Source: Treponemataceae bacterium (GTDB lineage: Bacteria > Spirochaetota > Spirochaetia > Treponematales > Treponemataceae). Taken from it: a DNA stretch of 33,056 bases. Positions within the stretch are counted from its first letter, which is position 1. Each line of letters begins with the position of its first letter. Position numbers and translations under genes: made by a program. The stretch is taken from positions 1-33,056 of the forward strand of contig JAIKVO010000097.1 of NCBI GenBank assembly GCA_024685655.1, read 5' to 3'. This document shows, one piece after another, positions 1-7,586 of the stretch. The notes under the pieces are model-generated. The model did not search any database and was not told the DNA's origin. It worked only from the letters and a program-made list of their open reading frames with translations.

Positions 1-156
1 GAAAAAATCGAACAGCAAAAACAGGCAGATTTATTTGATGACCTGAAATCCATCGAACTTACGCCACTGCCGCACTTTACGCATGAACTGCTGTCGCTTC
101 CAGAAGACATGCGGAAAGATAGGATGTCCGAAGGGAAGAAAACCACAGTTCACTAG
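1..156 (+). CDS. C-terminal end of an unrecognised protein (partial)
   Basis: An open frame enters at base 1 and stops at TAG 154-156, giving 51 residues of the C-terminus. The tail is charged and hydrophilic (ADLFDDLKSIELTPL, then a basic end). The LF..L...ELTPL pattern faintly recalls the tail of MutS proteins, but this is too weak to assign. The gene converges on the LURP-one-related gene on the opposite strand, with only 37 bases between their stop codons. Coding is likely because the frame is clean to the window edge and its composition fits; function is unknown. Confidence 0.55.
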   Translation, partial: EKIEQQKQADLFDDLKSIELTPLPHFTHELLSLPEDMRKDRMSEGKKTTVH

Positions 157-193
157 AACGGGGTTGTCGTCCCTTCGGCATTGAATCAGATAA

Positions 194-1105
194 TCAGCTC
201 TTTGACGCGTCCACTACATTGTCGCAAATGACAGCGATAGCAATCATCAAGTCTTTGTAACTTTCGTCAAGAATTTGGATGCGATAACAGTCCGCCCAGA
301 TTGTCTGAGCCGTATCAATGCGTCCGATACTCTTGCTACCAACAAGAACATCGAAATTGAAGCCCATAAGATCGCCCTGCAGCTTGAATTCCTGCCCATT
401 GAGCGTTCCTACAAGCTCAGGGCTTGTAAGCTTAAGTTTTTTCTTAAGCATTCCGATTTCGTTTCCGTTCTGAAGAATCGTGTATTCAGGCAGGATGGCG
501 ATAAGCTTTTTCTTTATCTCCGCAACTTCCATACCGGCTGAATTCTTTACCTTGAAATCAAGACGGGTAATATTTCCGTCAACGTGATAAACAGGCTCGT
601 GCTGCTCTGTGTAAATATCGAACTTCGGATTAATGGAAAGTATCTTCTGGTCCATGTAGTACTCAATGGCTTTTCCAGATGAGGTGTTCACAGACGCCGT
701 AACATTGCTTTCGGTAACAGTCTCGCCAGCCTCAAGCTTCTTAATGATTTCGCCAAGCTCGTCAACAGCGCGGTCTGCCTTTGAAGTTCCCTCGTCTTTA
801 GCGCCATCGAACGCGAACATATCAACCATCATAGACATTGCCGTTGCCATACTGCTCACGCCGTCAGTCCCAATTTTGCCCATGATTACGCTGTTTCCGT
901 CAACGCGCACAAAAACGTCGAATTTCTCAGAAACTTTCTTGTACATTACAGACTGTGTACCCTTTATGTCACCCATCTGCGGAGTACCAAAGCTAACATT
1001 AATTCCAGAAAGCTTGTCCAACAAATCCTGATTCGTAAAATTCTGCGTGTTCTTAATTTTCACGAACCCCACACCGCTACCTTTTGACATATCAAAAAGT
1101 CCCAT
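194..1105 (-). CDS. LURP-one-related (LOR/YxjI-like) family protein
   Basis: About 303 residues, no signal peptide or membrane segment, so probably cytoplasmic. The C-terminal half (about residues 150-300) shows the beta-rich LOR pattern: YYMDQKILSINPKFDIY, then FDVLVGSKSIGRI, then W..CYRIQI and a hydrophobic final helix MIAIAVICDNV. LOR proteins have a tubby-like fold; their bacterial role is not settled. The N-terminal half (about 1-145) matches no family I recognise. Start choice: a further in-frame ATG lies 6 bases upstream at 1111, but AAGGAG sits directly against it and is about 7 bases from the ATG at 1105, so 1105 (beginning MGLFDMSKG) is preferred. A TATAAT at 1124-1129 would give a leader of only about 12 bases that holds little but the Shine-Dalgarno site. 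Confidence 0.75.
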   Translation of the reverse strand: MGLFDMSKGSGVGFVKIKNTQNFTNQDLLDKLSGINVSFGTPQMGDIKGTQSVMYKKVSEKFDVFVRVDGNSVIMGKIGTDGVSSMATAMSMMVDMFAFDGAKDEGTSKADRAVDELGEIIKKLEAGETVTESNVTASVNTSSGKAIEYYMDQKILSINPKFDIYTEQHEPVYHVDGNITRLDFKVKNSAGMEVAEIKKKLIAILPEYTILQNGNEIGMLKKKLKLTSPELVGTLNGQEFKLQGDLMGFNFDVLVGSKSIGRIDTAQTIWADCYRIQILDESYKDLMIAIAVICDNVVDASKS

Positions 1106-1183
1106 TTTCATTCTCCTTTACAGATTATAACGCACAAAAATGATATTTCATTTTTTTACGATTTTTTGTAATTTTTTGCGATT

Positions 1184-2278
1184 CTAATGTTTTGCGAACT
1201 CGATTTCATCAAGGCCGTTTGTGACGACGTTCTTGTGGCCGGTTTCCGTAAAGCCCTTCCGGCGGTAAAGACGCGCGGCGTTCACGTTGTTCTCCAGAAT
1301 CCATAGAGTCGGAGTACCCGCGCATTTTGTACACGCGAATTCTAAAAGCGCAGAGCCGTATCCTTTGTTCTGTTTTTCGGGAAGGACGTAAAGGTCTTCT
1401 ATTAGGCTTTCTTTTACGGCCACAATGCCAACAGGCTCCGCGTCCAAAAGCATATAAAGCTTGTATCCGTTTTTAAGCTTCCCCAAAAGATATTCGCGCT
1501 GGCGTTCCGGTGTATGAAGAGCGACAAAATCGGCTTTGCAAAATGCGCGGTGAGACTCTTGCCACGAAACTGAATGAATCCGCGCTGCGTCAAAAACGTT
1601 TGTTTCATCAACTTCCACAATCGTTGAACCGAACCGCATATCCTGCCCCTGAAACTGGCGCACGTCTTGACGCACATTCTCGCATATACCCGCGCGCGTT
1701 GCCCCGCAAGTGTTTTCACACAATTCCAAGCGCGTCACCTCACGCCATTTTTCAGCTTCTTCAAGCAGTTTCGCAATAATTTCGCTTTTGCCGGCAGTGT
1801 ATTTTTCCCGGTTATCAGGATACATGGCTTCAAGCTTGTCCTTTACAGCCTCGTATTCGCGCGCGGCACTTGGGGTTGCGTTAAGAAAATCCCTGAAATT
1901 CAGATAGTTTTTCCACTCTTTTGAAGTTTTTAATACGACATGAATATGATGAGTCCGCGTATCTTTTTCAAAATCGCCTTTGACATACAACAGTTCTTCG
2001 GGATGGTCGTCAAAACCCCAGCTTGCAGGAAAAATACACACTTTTTTAAGCTTATCGTTCCGCGCAGAAACAGACTCAAAATCAGGAACTCCAACGGCAA
2101 TGTCGATAATAGGTTTTGCCTTTATGGACTTTATCGAAGTGCTGCCTACGTGCTGTACATCCGCATCTATTCCGTCCAAAGCATTTTGTATTTCTGCAAT
2201 CGTTTGTTCCGCGCTGTCTTCCCAAGCTTTCTGGTGTTTTTCAAGACAGACAGTTCCTCTCTTTAATCCTATACTCAT
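1184..2278 (-). CDS. GrpB/UPF0157 domain fused to a GNAT N-acetyltransferase
   Basis: Two domains in one chain (numbering from the GTG at 2287). Residues about 5-180 are a GrpB/UPF0157 domain with a nucleotidyltransferase-like fold: HVGSTSI at 47-52, KPIIDI at 58-63 and paired histidines near 113-116. Residues about 221-367 are a GNAT acetyltransferase: the acetyl-CoA loop is QNKGYG (306-311), followed by the late N..AARLYRRKGF motif. A cysteine-containing linker (about 185-220) joins them. The start could be GTG 2287 or ATG 2278; GGTGAT, a good match to the anti-SD, lies 4 bases before the ATG. The gene is 30-40 bases downstream of the DinB-like gene and probably co-transcribed. Substrates of neither domain can be read from the sequence. 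GrpB-GNAT fusions are known in other bacteria, so annotation of only one half would miss the other. Confidence 0.85.
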   Translation of the reverse strand: MSIGLKRGTVCLEKHQKAWEDSAEQTIAEIQNALDGIDADVQHVGSTSIKSIKAKPIIDIAVGVPDFESVSARNDKLKKVCIFPASWGFDDHPEELLYVKGDFEKDTRTHHIHVVLKTSKEWKNYLNFRDFLNATPSAAREYEAVKDKLEAMYPDNREKYTAGKSEIIAKLLEEAEKWREVTRLELCENTCGATRAGICENVRQDVRQFQGQDMRFGSTIVEVDETNVFDAARIHSVSWQESHRAFCKADFVALHTPERQREYLLGKLKNGYKLYMLLDAEPVGIVAVKESLIEDLYVLPEKQNKGYGSALLEFACTKCAGTPTLWILENNVNAARLYRRKGFTETGHKNVVTNGLDEIEFAKH

Positions 2279-2317
2279 GATAATCACCCAAAGACTCCGC
2301 GTCAGTCGTAGAGCCTG

Positions 2318-2977
2318 CTAATTCTTCTCCAATTTTTTAATTATACGCCGCATCGCTTCAATATGCATTATCCAGTGACGGCTTAGCGGCATTTTGATTA
2401 ATCCGCAGACATTTTTTCCGCACCAGTATTCAATGAGCCAGCTTGCCTCTTTATCATCACTGACACAACCGGTAGCTTGTAGTTTTTCAATCATCTCGTT
2501 CCCGAATTTCCGTTTCAAATCGGGATATTCCAGATTCCGCAATATCAGATTTGTAGATTCCATCACCTTTTGCGCATAGTGGTAAAGCTCTTTTATATCC
2601 AGCTGCTTGCTGAACTCTACTGTTTCACTGTCAGAAAGCTCGTTCGCCGTCGTAATAATCGGGGAGCGGATGGATTTTTGAAAACCGTCGGTGAAAAAAA
2701 TCTGAGTATCGCCAATAATCATTTCATGAACCACAATATCTTCAATGCGGAATGTATGCCATATGGAAAACGCCAGCGTGCTATTGTGCAAACCTTTCAC
2801 ACCTGCAAAAGGCATCTGGTAAAACGCATCATCCGGATAATTCCTGACGATATGAGTAATCTGGTCGAACATCTCTACTCTGAACGAAACGAGTTTTTCA
2901 ACGGCATCTTTGAAAGTCGCTTTTTTTGAGAGAAGTTTCTGTATTTCTTTGTTTTTCTCAGACCAATTCTTATCCAT
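2318..2977 (-). CDS. DinB-like four-helix-bundle protein
   Basis: 219 residues, largely helical and soluble. The family signature is three spaced histidines that would bind one metal: H74 in SIWHTFRIED and H201/H205 in SRHWIMHIEAM near the C-terminus. This is the DinB/YfiT layout, in which bacillithiol- or mycothiol-dependent transferases are also found; the substrate here is unknown. A GAGG lies a short 3 bases before the ATG. The gene stands first in a probable two-gene transcript with the GrpB-GNAT fusion. Fold-level assignment is fairly secure, function is not. Confidence 0.7.
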   Translation of the reverse strand: MDKNWSEKNKEIQKLLSKKATFKDAVEKLVSFRVEMFDQITHIVRNYPDDAFYQMPFAGVKGLHNSTLAFSIWHTFRIEDIVVHEMIIGDTQIFFTDGFQKSIRSPIITTANELSDSETVEFSKQLDIKELYHYAQKVMESTNLILRNLEYPDLKRKFGNEMIEKLQATGCVSDDKEASWLIEYWCGKNVCGLIKMPLSRHWIMHIEAMRRIIKKLEKN

Positions 2978-3451
2978 AATCCTCGCCCGCAGACTACTTG
3001 CACCGCCATGTACTAAAAATGCAGTTCAAATCGCAGTGAAAAGCTGCCGAAAGTTTTCTATAATATATAGAAATACAGACATCTTAAAAACTCATTTTCG
3101 AGATTTTAACGATGTCATTTTCTGATATTCTACCATAAAATACGATGATAGCAACCATTCCAGAAATCGGGTTGATATAAGACTTCGCAAAACGATTCGT
3201 GAGCATAATGTGTTTCTCAGAGACAACAACGACTTGAAAACAAGCACAAACACGATTCATAAACGCAAACTCGGAGCTCATACAAGCTTCATTACTAATC
3301 ACACCTAAGTCCGCTTGTTACTCACTGTTTCACTTTACAGAATCTCCGTAAATTGTTAAATTCTATTAGAAACCTAATGGAGTATCTGAACTCGCGCTAA
3401 TCACAAGATTAACTGGCGCAAATTATTTTGACAAATACATAGGAGTTTGCT
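2978..3451. other. Gene-free intergenic region between divergent genes
   Basis: About 470 bases separate the DinB-like gene (minus) from the BAX-inhibitor gene (plus). It holds a perfect 19-bp palindrome at 3055-3073 that includes a TATAAT. It also has an AT-rich stretch before the AGGAG of the downstream gene. A short minus-strand frame at 3084-3302 lacks a ribosome site and recognisable content, so I do not call a gene. Divergent promoters are expected here. Confidence 0.5.
3055..3073. promoter_or_regulatory. 19-bp palindrome overlapping a -10-like box
   Basis: TTTCTATA, a 3-base centre and TATAGAAA form perfect 8-bp arms. TATAAT at 3059-3064 lies inside, and GTGAAA at 3036-3041 is 17 bases upstream, a 4/6 match to a -35 box. 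The arrangement suits an operator overlapping a promoter, reading toward the plus-strand genes or (from the other strand) toward the DinB-like gene. A symmetric AT palindrome can arise by chance, so confidence is modest. Confidence 0.35.
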
Positions 3452-4141
3452 ATGGACGGATTTATAACTTTAAATCAGGCACAACCGGAAGTACAGCGTA
3501 AATTTATGACAGGCGTATATTTACGAATGTTTATCGCACTGATTATAACGACTGTCTCCGCATATGTCACAGTTTCGTCTCAAGTATTGCTTAACGCAAT
3601 TTATGGCAGCTGGCTCATTTACGGTCTTATCATCGGGGAGCTTGTTCTTGTAGTAACAATTTCTGCCGCTATTCGTAAACTTTCTCCACTTGTCGCTATG
3701 CTACTGTTCGTATTGTACTCAGTCGTGAACGGAATGACCCTCTCATCAGTCTTCCTTTTGTATTCAGTACGGTCGATAACGAGAGTCTTTCTTGCGACGG
3801 CTGTGATGTTTCTTGCCATGAGCGTGTACGCCATTTTCTCGAAATCCGACCTCTCAAAATACAGTCGCTATCTTGGAATGGGACTTATCGGAATTCTAGC
3901 AGTTAGCGTGTTGAACCTGATTTTTAAATCATCACTTATTGAGTGGGGTGTATCGATTCTTGGCGTTGGTATTTTCGCAGGACTTACAGCATACGACACT
4001 CAGAAATTCATGAAAATTTCGATTCACGACGATGGCTCTGAGAATTTTCAAAAGCTCGCCATTTTTGCCGCACTTGAACTGTACCTGGATTTCATCAATA
4101 TCTTCATAAGGTTGCTCCGTCTTTTCGGAAAACGGAAATAG
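3452..4141 (+). CDS. BAX inhibitor-1/YccA family membrane protein
   Basis: 229 residues with seven predicted membrane segments (roughly 24-42, 50-72, 77-100, 106-126, 137-160, 166-185 and 200-222) and a short basic C-terminus, the normal length and topology for the Bax1-I family. The signature GLTAYDTQK follows the sixth segment. Members are inner-membrane proteins, some of them pH-sensitive calcium leak channels; bacterial roles include stress and membrane protein quality control. AGGAG lies 6 bases before the ATG, a strong ribosome site. It is the first of three plus-strand genes with gaps of 32 and 23 bases, so an operon with the HAD phosphatase and queH is likely. Confidence 0.9.
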   Translation: MDGFITLNQAQPEVQRKFMTGVYLRMFIALIITTVSAYVTVSSQVLLNAIYGSWLIYGLIIGELVLVVTISAAIRKLSPLVAMLLFVLYSVVNGMTLSSVFLLYSVRSITRVFLATAVMFLAMSVYAIFSKSDLSKYSRYLGMGLIGILAVSVLNLIFKSSLIEWGVSILGVGIFAGLTAYDTQKFMKISIHDDGSENFQKLAIFAALELYLDFINIFIRLLRLFGKRK

Positions 4142-4173
4142 TCGTTGGAACACAGAAAGAGTGACAATCGAAA

Positions 4174-4827
4174 ATGAAAAATTTTATTCTTGACATTGAC
4201 GGTACTTTGTGGGATTCCACCGAGGTCGTTGCAGTTGGTTGGAACCGCGCCTTGAAAGAGACTGCGGTCCCTGAACTAAAGGATCTTGTTATTACAGCTG
4301 ACAGTCTGAAAAAAGAGTTCGGAAAGCCGATGAATGTGATTGCTGACGACCTTTTCGGCCCCATCGATGCTGATAAGAAAACTGCTCTTCTGAAATTGTG
4401 CTGTAAATACGAACACGAAGCGATAGTCAACAACACAAAAGATATTACTTTTCCTGGCGTAAGAGAGACTTTACGTGCGCTTGCCGGTGACGACAAACAC
4501 GGCAAGCCCGGTAAATGCGGTCTTTACATTGTAAGCAATTGCCAGAACGGATATATTGAGCTTGTCATGGAAAAGAACGGCATAACTGATATTATCCGTG
4601 ATTTTGAATGCTTCGGACGCACTGGACTCCAAAAAAGCGAGAATATAAAGCTTGTTATCGAGCGGAACGGGCTTGATGATGTCTATTATGTCGGTGATAC
4701 AGTAGGTGATTTTGATGCGTCAAAAAAAGCCGGAGTGAAGTTTATATTCGCATCTTATGGGTTTGGCGACGTAACCGGCGCAGATTACGAGATAAAACAG
4801 TTCGCAGATTTACTGAAAATGGTGTGA
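4174..4827 (+). CDS. HAD-superfamily hydrolase (phosphoglycolate-phosphatase-like)
   Basis: 217 residues with all four HAD motifs: DIDGT with D7 (nucleophile) and D9 (general acid/base), S121 in IVSN, K154 after the FGRTG turn, and GDTVGD with D175/D179 for magnesium. The helical cap between residues 15 and 95 is of the C1 type (subfamily IA), as in phosphoglycolate and pyrophosphate phosphatases. The substrate is a small phosphorylated metabolite that cannot be named from sequence. The ribosome site is weak (AAGAGTGA). Its place between a membrane protein and queH gives no pathway hint. Confidence 0.85.
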   Translation: MKNFILDIDGTLWDSTEVVAVGWNRALKETAVPELKDLVITADSLKKEFGKPMNVIADDLFGPIDADKKTALLKLCCKYEHEAIVNNTKDITFPGVRETLRALAGDDKHGKPGKCGLYIVSNCQNGYIELVMEKNGITDIIRDFECFGRTGLQKSENIKLVIERNGLDDVYYVGDTVGDFDASKKAGVKFIFASYGFGDVTGADYEIKQFADLLKMV

Positions 4828-4850
4828 CATAACAAGCGGTCGAGGCGCAG

Positions 4851-5696
4851 ATGGCAGGAAACTATAAAGACGGATGTTCTGGCAACGCGAAGAGAAACTA
4901 CCAGCGAGAGATGGAACAGATACTACAGTCGCTGAGCGGTTGCAGTGCGCCTTTTGAGGTGTCGCGAGTGGGCGGCAGCTCAGTTCCTGGCGAAAGTTCA
5001 GTTTCTGGCGGCACTCCACAAACTAGCAATTCAGTTTCCGGCGGCGTTGAAAATGCCACAGATTATACAAAATCCCCACAAAACTCCGCACCAGAATCTG
5101 GTACCCCCCAGCGAAAACCGACGCTTCTGCTTCATGCTTGCTGCGGACCGTGCAGTTCGTACTGTCTGGAAACTTTGGTTCCATTTTTCAACATAACAAT
5201 CTATTACTACAATCCAAATATCAGTCCGCAGCAAGAGTACGAAAGGCGTCTTACTGAGCTTGAAAAGTTTCTAGCACGTTTTCCCGCCGCGGTTTCCAGC
5301 AGTGTGAAACTTGTTGAAGCTGCTTACAACCCGGAAGATTTTTACAACGCAACGAACGTGCGTAACGAACCGGAGCTTGCAACAGAACCGGAACGCGGCG
5401 AACGGTGCCGACGGTGCTACGAGCTTCGCATGAGAAAAGCCTACGAGTACGCATGCGCGAACGGCTTTGACTGGTTCACGACGACACTGAGCATAAGTCC
5501 GCACAAAGACGCGGAGAAAATAAACACAATTGGATTTGCGCTCGAAACCGCACGTAACAGAACGCGCTTTTTACCGTCCGATTTCAAAAAGAAAAACGGC
5601 TTTTTAAGAAGCACCCAGCTCACGGAAGAATACGGAATGTGGCGGCAAGATTACTGCGGCTGCATCTACTCCGCACGAAAAACACCGCAAAACTGA
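4851..5696 (+). CDS. queH: Epoxyqueuosine reductase QueH, with a low-complexity N-terminal insert
   Basis: QueH (DUF208) carries out the last step of queuosine synthesis, reducing epoxyqueuosine to queuosine in the wobble position of certain tRNAs using an iron-sulfur cluster. Cysteine motifs are all present: HACCGPCSS (C97, C98, C101), CRRC (C186, C189) and YCGC (C269, C271). Further family blocks are YYYNPNI, TTTLSISPHKD and FLPSDFKKK. Family members usually pass from NYQREM almost straight into the LLLHxCC strand. Here about 55 residues of Ser/Gly/Pro/Thr-rich sequence (about 32-88) separate them. GAGG lies 5 bases before the ATG. It uses QueH rather than the cobalamin-dependent QueG. Confidence 0.93.
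   Translation: MAGNYKDGCSGNAKRNYQREMEQILQSLSGCSAPFEVSRVGGSSVPGESSVSGGTPQTSNSVSGGVENATDYTKSPQNSAPESGTPQRKPTLLLHACCGPCSSYCLETLVPFFNITIYYYNPNISPQQEYERRLTELEKFLARFPAAVSSSVKLVEAAYNPEDFYNATNVRNEPELATEPERGERCRRCYELRMRKAYEYACANGFDWFTTTLSISPHKDAEKINTIGFALETARNRTRFLPSDFKKKNGFLRSTQLTEEYGMWRQDYCGCIYSARKTPQN
4981..5043 (+). repeat. Imperfect 12-bp repeats encoding the QueH low-complexity insert
   Basis: A 12-base unit CAGTTYCYGGCG occurs at 4981-4992, 4999-5010 and 5032-5043. It encodes repeated SVxGG/SVPGE segments in the N-terminal part of QueH. Such units suggest expansion by slippage within the gene. Confidence 0.6.
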
Positions 5697-5747
5697 ACAT
5701 CTACTCCGCCAGAAACCGGGCACAAGATTAAACAAACCGAACCCTGT

Positions 5748-6434
5748 TTATGCCGCGCTGTTGTTCGGGGAGCCTCGCGGAGTGTCATTGTCGTTGCCGT
5801 TCATTGTAAAAATCCACAGAAGCCGCCGTATTGTTCCAGGCAGGAGGTCGCGCAAAAGAACAGTTTCCACGCTGTCCGGCGAAACGGAGACAGCTTGCTC
5901 CATAACATCTGTCATCACAGGCGGCAGAGACGAGAACAGTTTCTCCGCCTCTTTTCCAGCATACTGCCGCTTTTCCACCGGCGGATTCCGTTTCGCAAGC
6001 ATACTTTCAGGATAAAACCGACACGGCCGCCAAACACGCTCGCCATTTTTACCACCGGAGCACGACGCACCGAAAAGCCTGCACACAAAAGGACGACCGC
6101 CGTATATCGAACAATGATAAGAATTATCTGCATTAAAGAACGGGCAAGTTTTTCCATTATCGAACGGAAAAACTTCGTCAGCAATTTTGAGCGCGTTGTC
6201 GTTCTGATTCTCCAGAAGCCACGCAGCCATATATAAAGCCTCGCACTCAAGCAAATCCGGCTCAAAATTGTGGCAGCACGAACCGCATCCGTCCGGGCAA
6301 AAAAAACGTGATTTTTCGTACCATTCGCTCTGAGATTCTTTTAAGCACTGGTACTGTCTCTCCGTCTCTACAAGAATGTCATATTCTTTTGTGCCGTATA
6401 GAAGCCCCAGCACATGGGCTATTTCTGATTTCAT
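5748..6434 (-). CDS. YkgJ-type cysteine-cluster protein (UPF0153-like)
   Basis: 228 residues with a dense set of cysteines: CPDGCGSCC (C46, C50, C53, C54), then C97, C108, C118, C125 and C138. The spacing, with C..FN....C.IY...P..CR, matches the YkgJ/CxxCxxCC family, proposed to bind zinc or an iron-sulfur cluster; the biochemical role is not established. There is no signal peptide. The C-terminal 70 residues are outside the core and end in an Asn/Gly-rich tail. AAGGT lies 4 bases before the ATG. It converges on queH across a 51-base gap. Confidence 0.8.
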   Translation of the reverse strand: MKSEIAHVLGLLYGTKEYDILVETERQYQCLKESQSEWYEKSRFFCPDGCGSCCHNFEPDLLECEALYMAAWLLENQNDNALKIADEVFPFDNGKTCPFFNADNSYHCSIYGGRPFVCRLFGASCSGGKNGERVWRPCRFYPESMLAKRNPPVEKRQYAGKEAEKLFSSLPPVMTDVMEQAVSVSPDSVETVLLRDLLPGTIRRLLWIFTMNGNDNDTPRGSPNNSAA

Positions 6435-6630
6435 AAGTACCTTAAATGCCAGAAAGCTGCATTAGACCATAAAAGATGCTTGAACACACAGTTTCCGAAC
6501 GTGCACAAATATGACATAACTAAGGGATTTTACGCAATAGATTTTTAACAGGAAACTCGCAGAAAAAATTGCTCATTGCAGCCTGCGACGAGCACTAACA
6601 TAACTTATTATACAGTTTGCCAGAATATCT

Positions 6631-7416
6631 TCATTTTTCCGACGGCAATTCCAGAAATTTGTCTTTTATTCGGATCACTTCATCGTCAGAAAACTTCAGT
6701 TCCTTTGCGAAATAATTCTCCAACGAACCGTATGTTTTTTCTATAGACGCAAGAGAAGCTCGGATATTTGCTTCTTCCGCAAGAAGATAATTCTTCACTT
6801 TACGCGCAAAAACTCGATTCCGCTTCAAAATAACGCCACCGACATACGCCAGATTCGCCTTTATCCATTTGCCTTTGTTCGTATAAAGATAATCGTCAAT
6901 AACATCGTTTCTGTCTGCCCCAAGAAACGTCAAAAGAAGAGCAGCCAGCACTCCGGTACGGTCTTTTCCGGCAGAACAGTGAAAAACGACAGAAAACTCA
7001 TTCACCGGCATAAGAAGGATTTTTCGCAGAACAGCGGTTATATTCGGCAGATTCTCAGGATTCACCATCTTCTCATACAGCGATTCCATCGATGGTAGCG
7101 CGATTAGCGACTTTATGCTGTGAACTTTTTTCTCGTGACTTATTCCGATAACAGCCTCGTCGAACACGGGCATCAGATGATATGATACACCGTCAATCTT
7201 CTTATCCGGCTTCTCCTCTGCCTCTTTCCGCGTCCTAAGGTCGATAATTGTCCGTAAATTATACTCTTCCTTAAGGCGCAGAATATCACCCTCGCTAAGT
7301 TTTGACAGGGCAGTTCCCCTGATAAGCATACCTTTTTTCAAAATCTTGCCAGACGAAGTCTTGATTCCGCCAATATCGCGGTAATTCTTCGCGTGCTTTA
7401 AAAATATTGGTTCCAT
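6631..7416 (-). CDS. Tyrosine-protein phosphatase (Y_phosphatase3 / MptpB-like)
   Basis: 261 residues. The catalytic P-loop is HCSAGKDRTG with nucleophile C147 and R153. The lysine after the Gly (CSAGKDR) is typical of the bacterial PTP family that includes M. tuberculosis PtpB, which also acts on phosphoinositides. N-terminal blocks N..NYRDIGG (11-17) and the conserved DLR (59-61) agree. No signal peptide or membrane segment is seen, so it is cytoplasmic unless secreted by another route. No clear Shine-Dalgarno precedes the ATG; a promoter lies about 40 bases upstream. Substrate unknown. Confidence 0.88.
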   Translation of the reverse strand: MEPIFLKHAKNYRDIGGIKTSSGKILKKGMLIRGTALSKLSEGDILRLKEEYNLRTIIDLRTRKEAEEKPDKKIDGVSYHLMPVFDEAVIGISHEKKVHSIKSLIALPSMESLYEKMVNPENLPNITAVLRKILLMPVNEFSVVFHCSAGKDRTGVLAALLLTFLGADRNDVIDDYLYTNKGKWIKANLAYVGGVILKRNRVFARKVKNYLLAEEANIRASLASIEKTYGSLENYFAKELKFSDDEVIRIKDKFLELPSEK

Positions 7417-7454
7417 AATAAAACGCCCGGAAACCTTCGCTTACGGACAAATTC

Positions 7455-7483
7455 ATTATACACAAAATAAAAACATACGCCAA
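7455..7483 (-). promoter_or_regulatory. Sigma-70-type promoter for the tyrosine phosphatase gene
   Basis: Reading the minus strand, TTGGCG (7478-7483) and a perfect TATAAT (7455-7460) are 17 bases apart. Transcription would begin near 7448, giving a leader of about 32 bases. The -35 box matches consensus only in TTG. Confidence 0.5.
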
Positions 7484-7586
7484 GCCTTGGGAATGAAAGT
7501 GTCCACGAAGACAGTTGTTTTTATAATGAAGCAGGGGAAAGCCTTCCACTACCGCAAATATCGCACGTTTTCAAGAATTTTTGGAA

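Noticed and set aside
3084-3302. 72-residue minus-strand frame in the 2978-3451 gap
   Set aside because: No ribosome site, no recognisable domain, and a composition of scattered hydrophobic and basic residues typical of chance frames.
3428-3433. TTGACA just before the BAX-inhibitor gene as a -35 box
   Set aside because: A -10 box at the right distance would lie at or beyond the ATG, and none is seen there.
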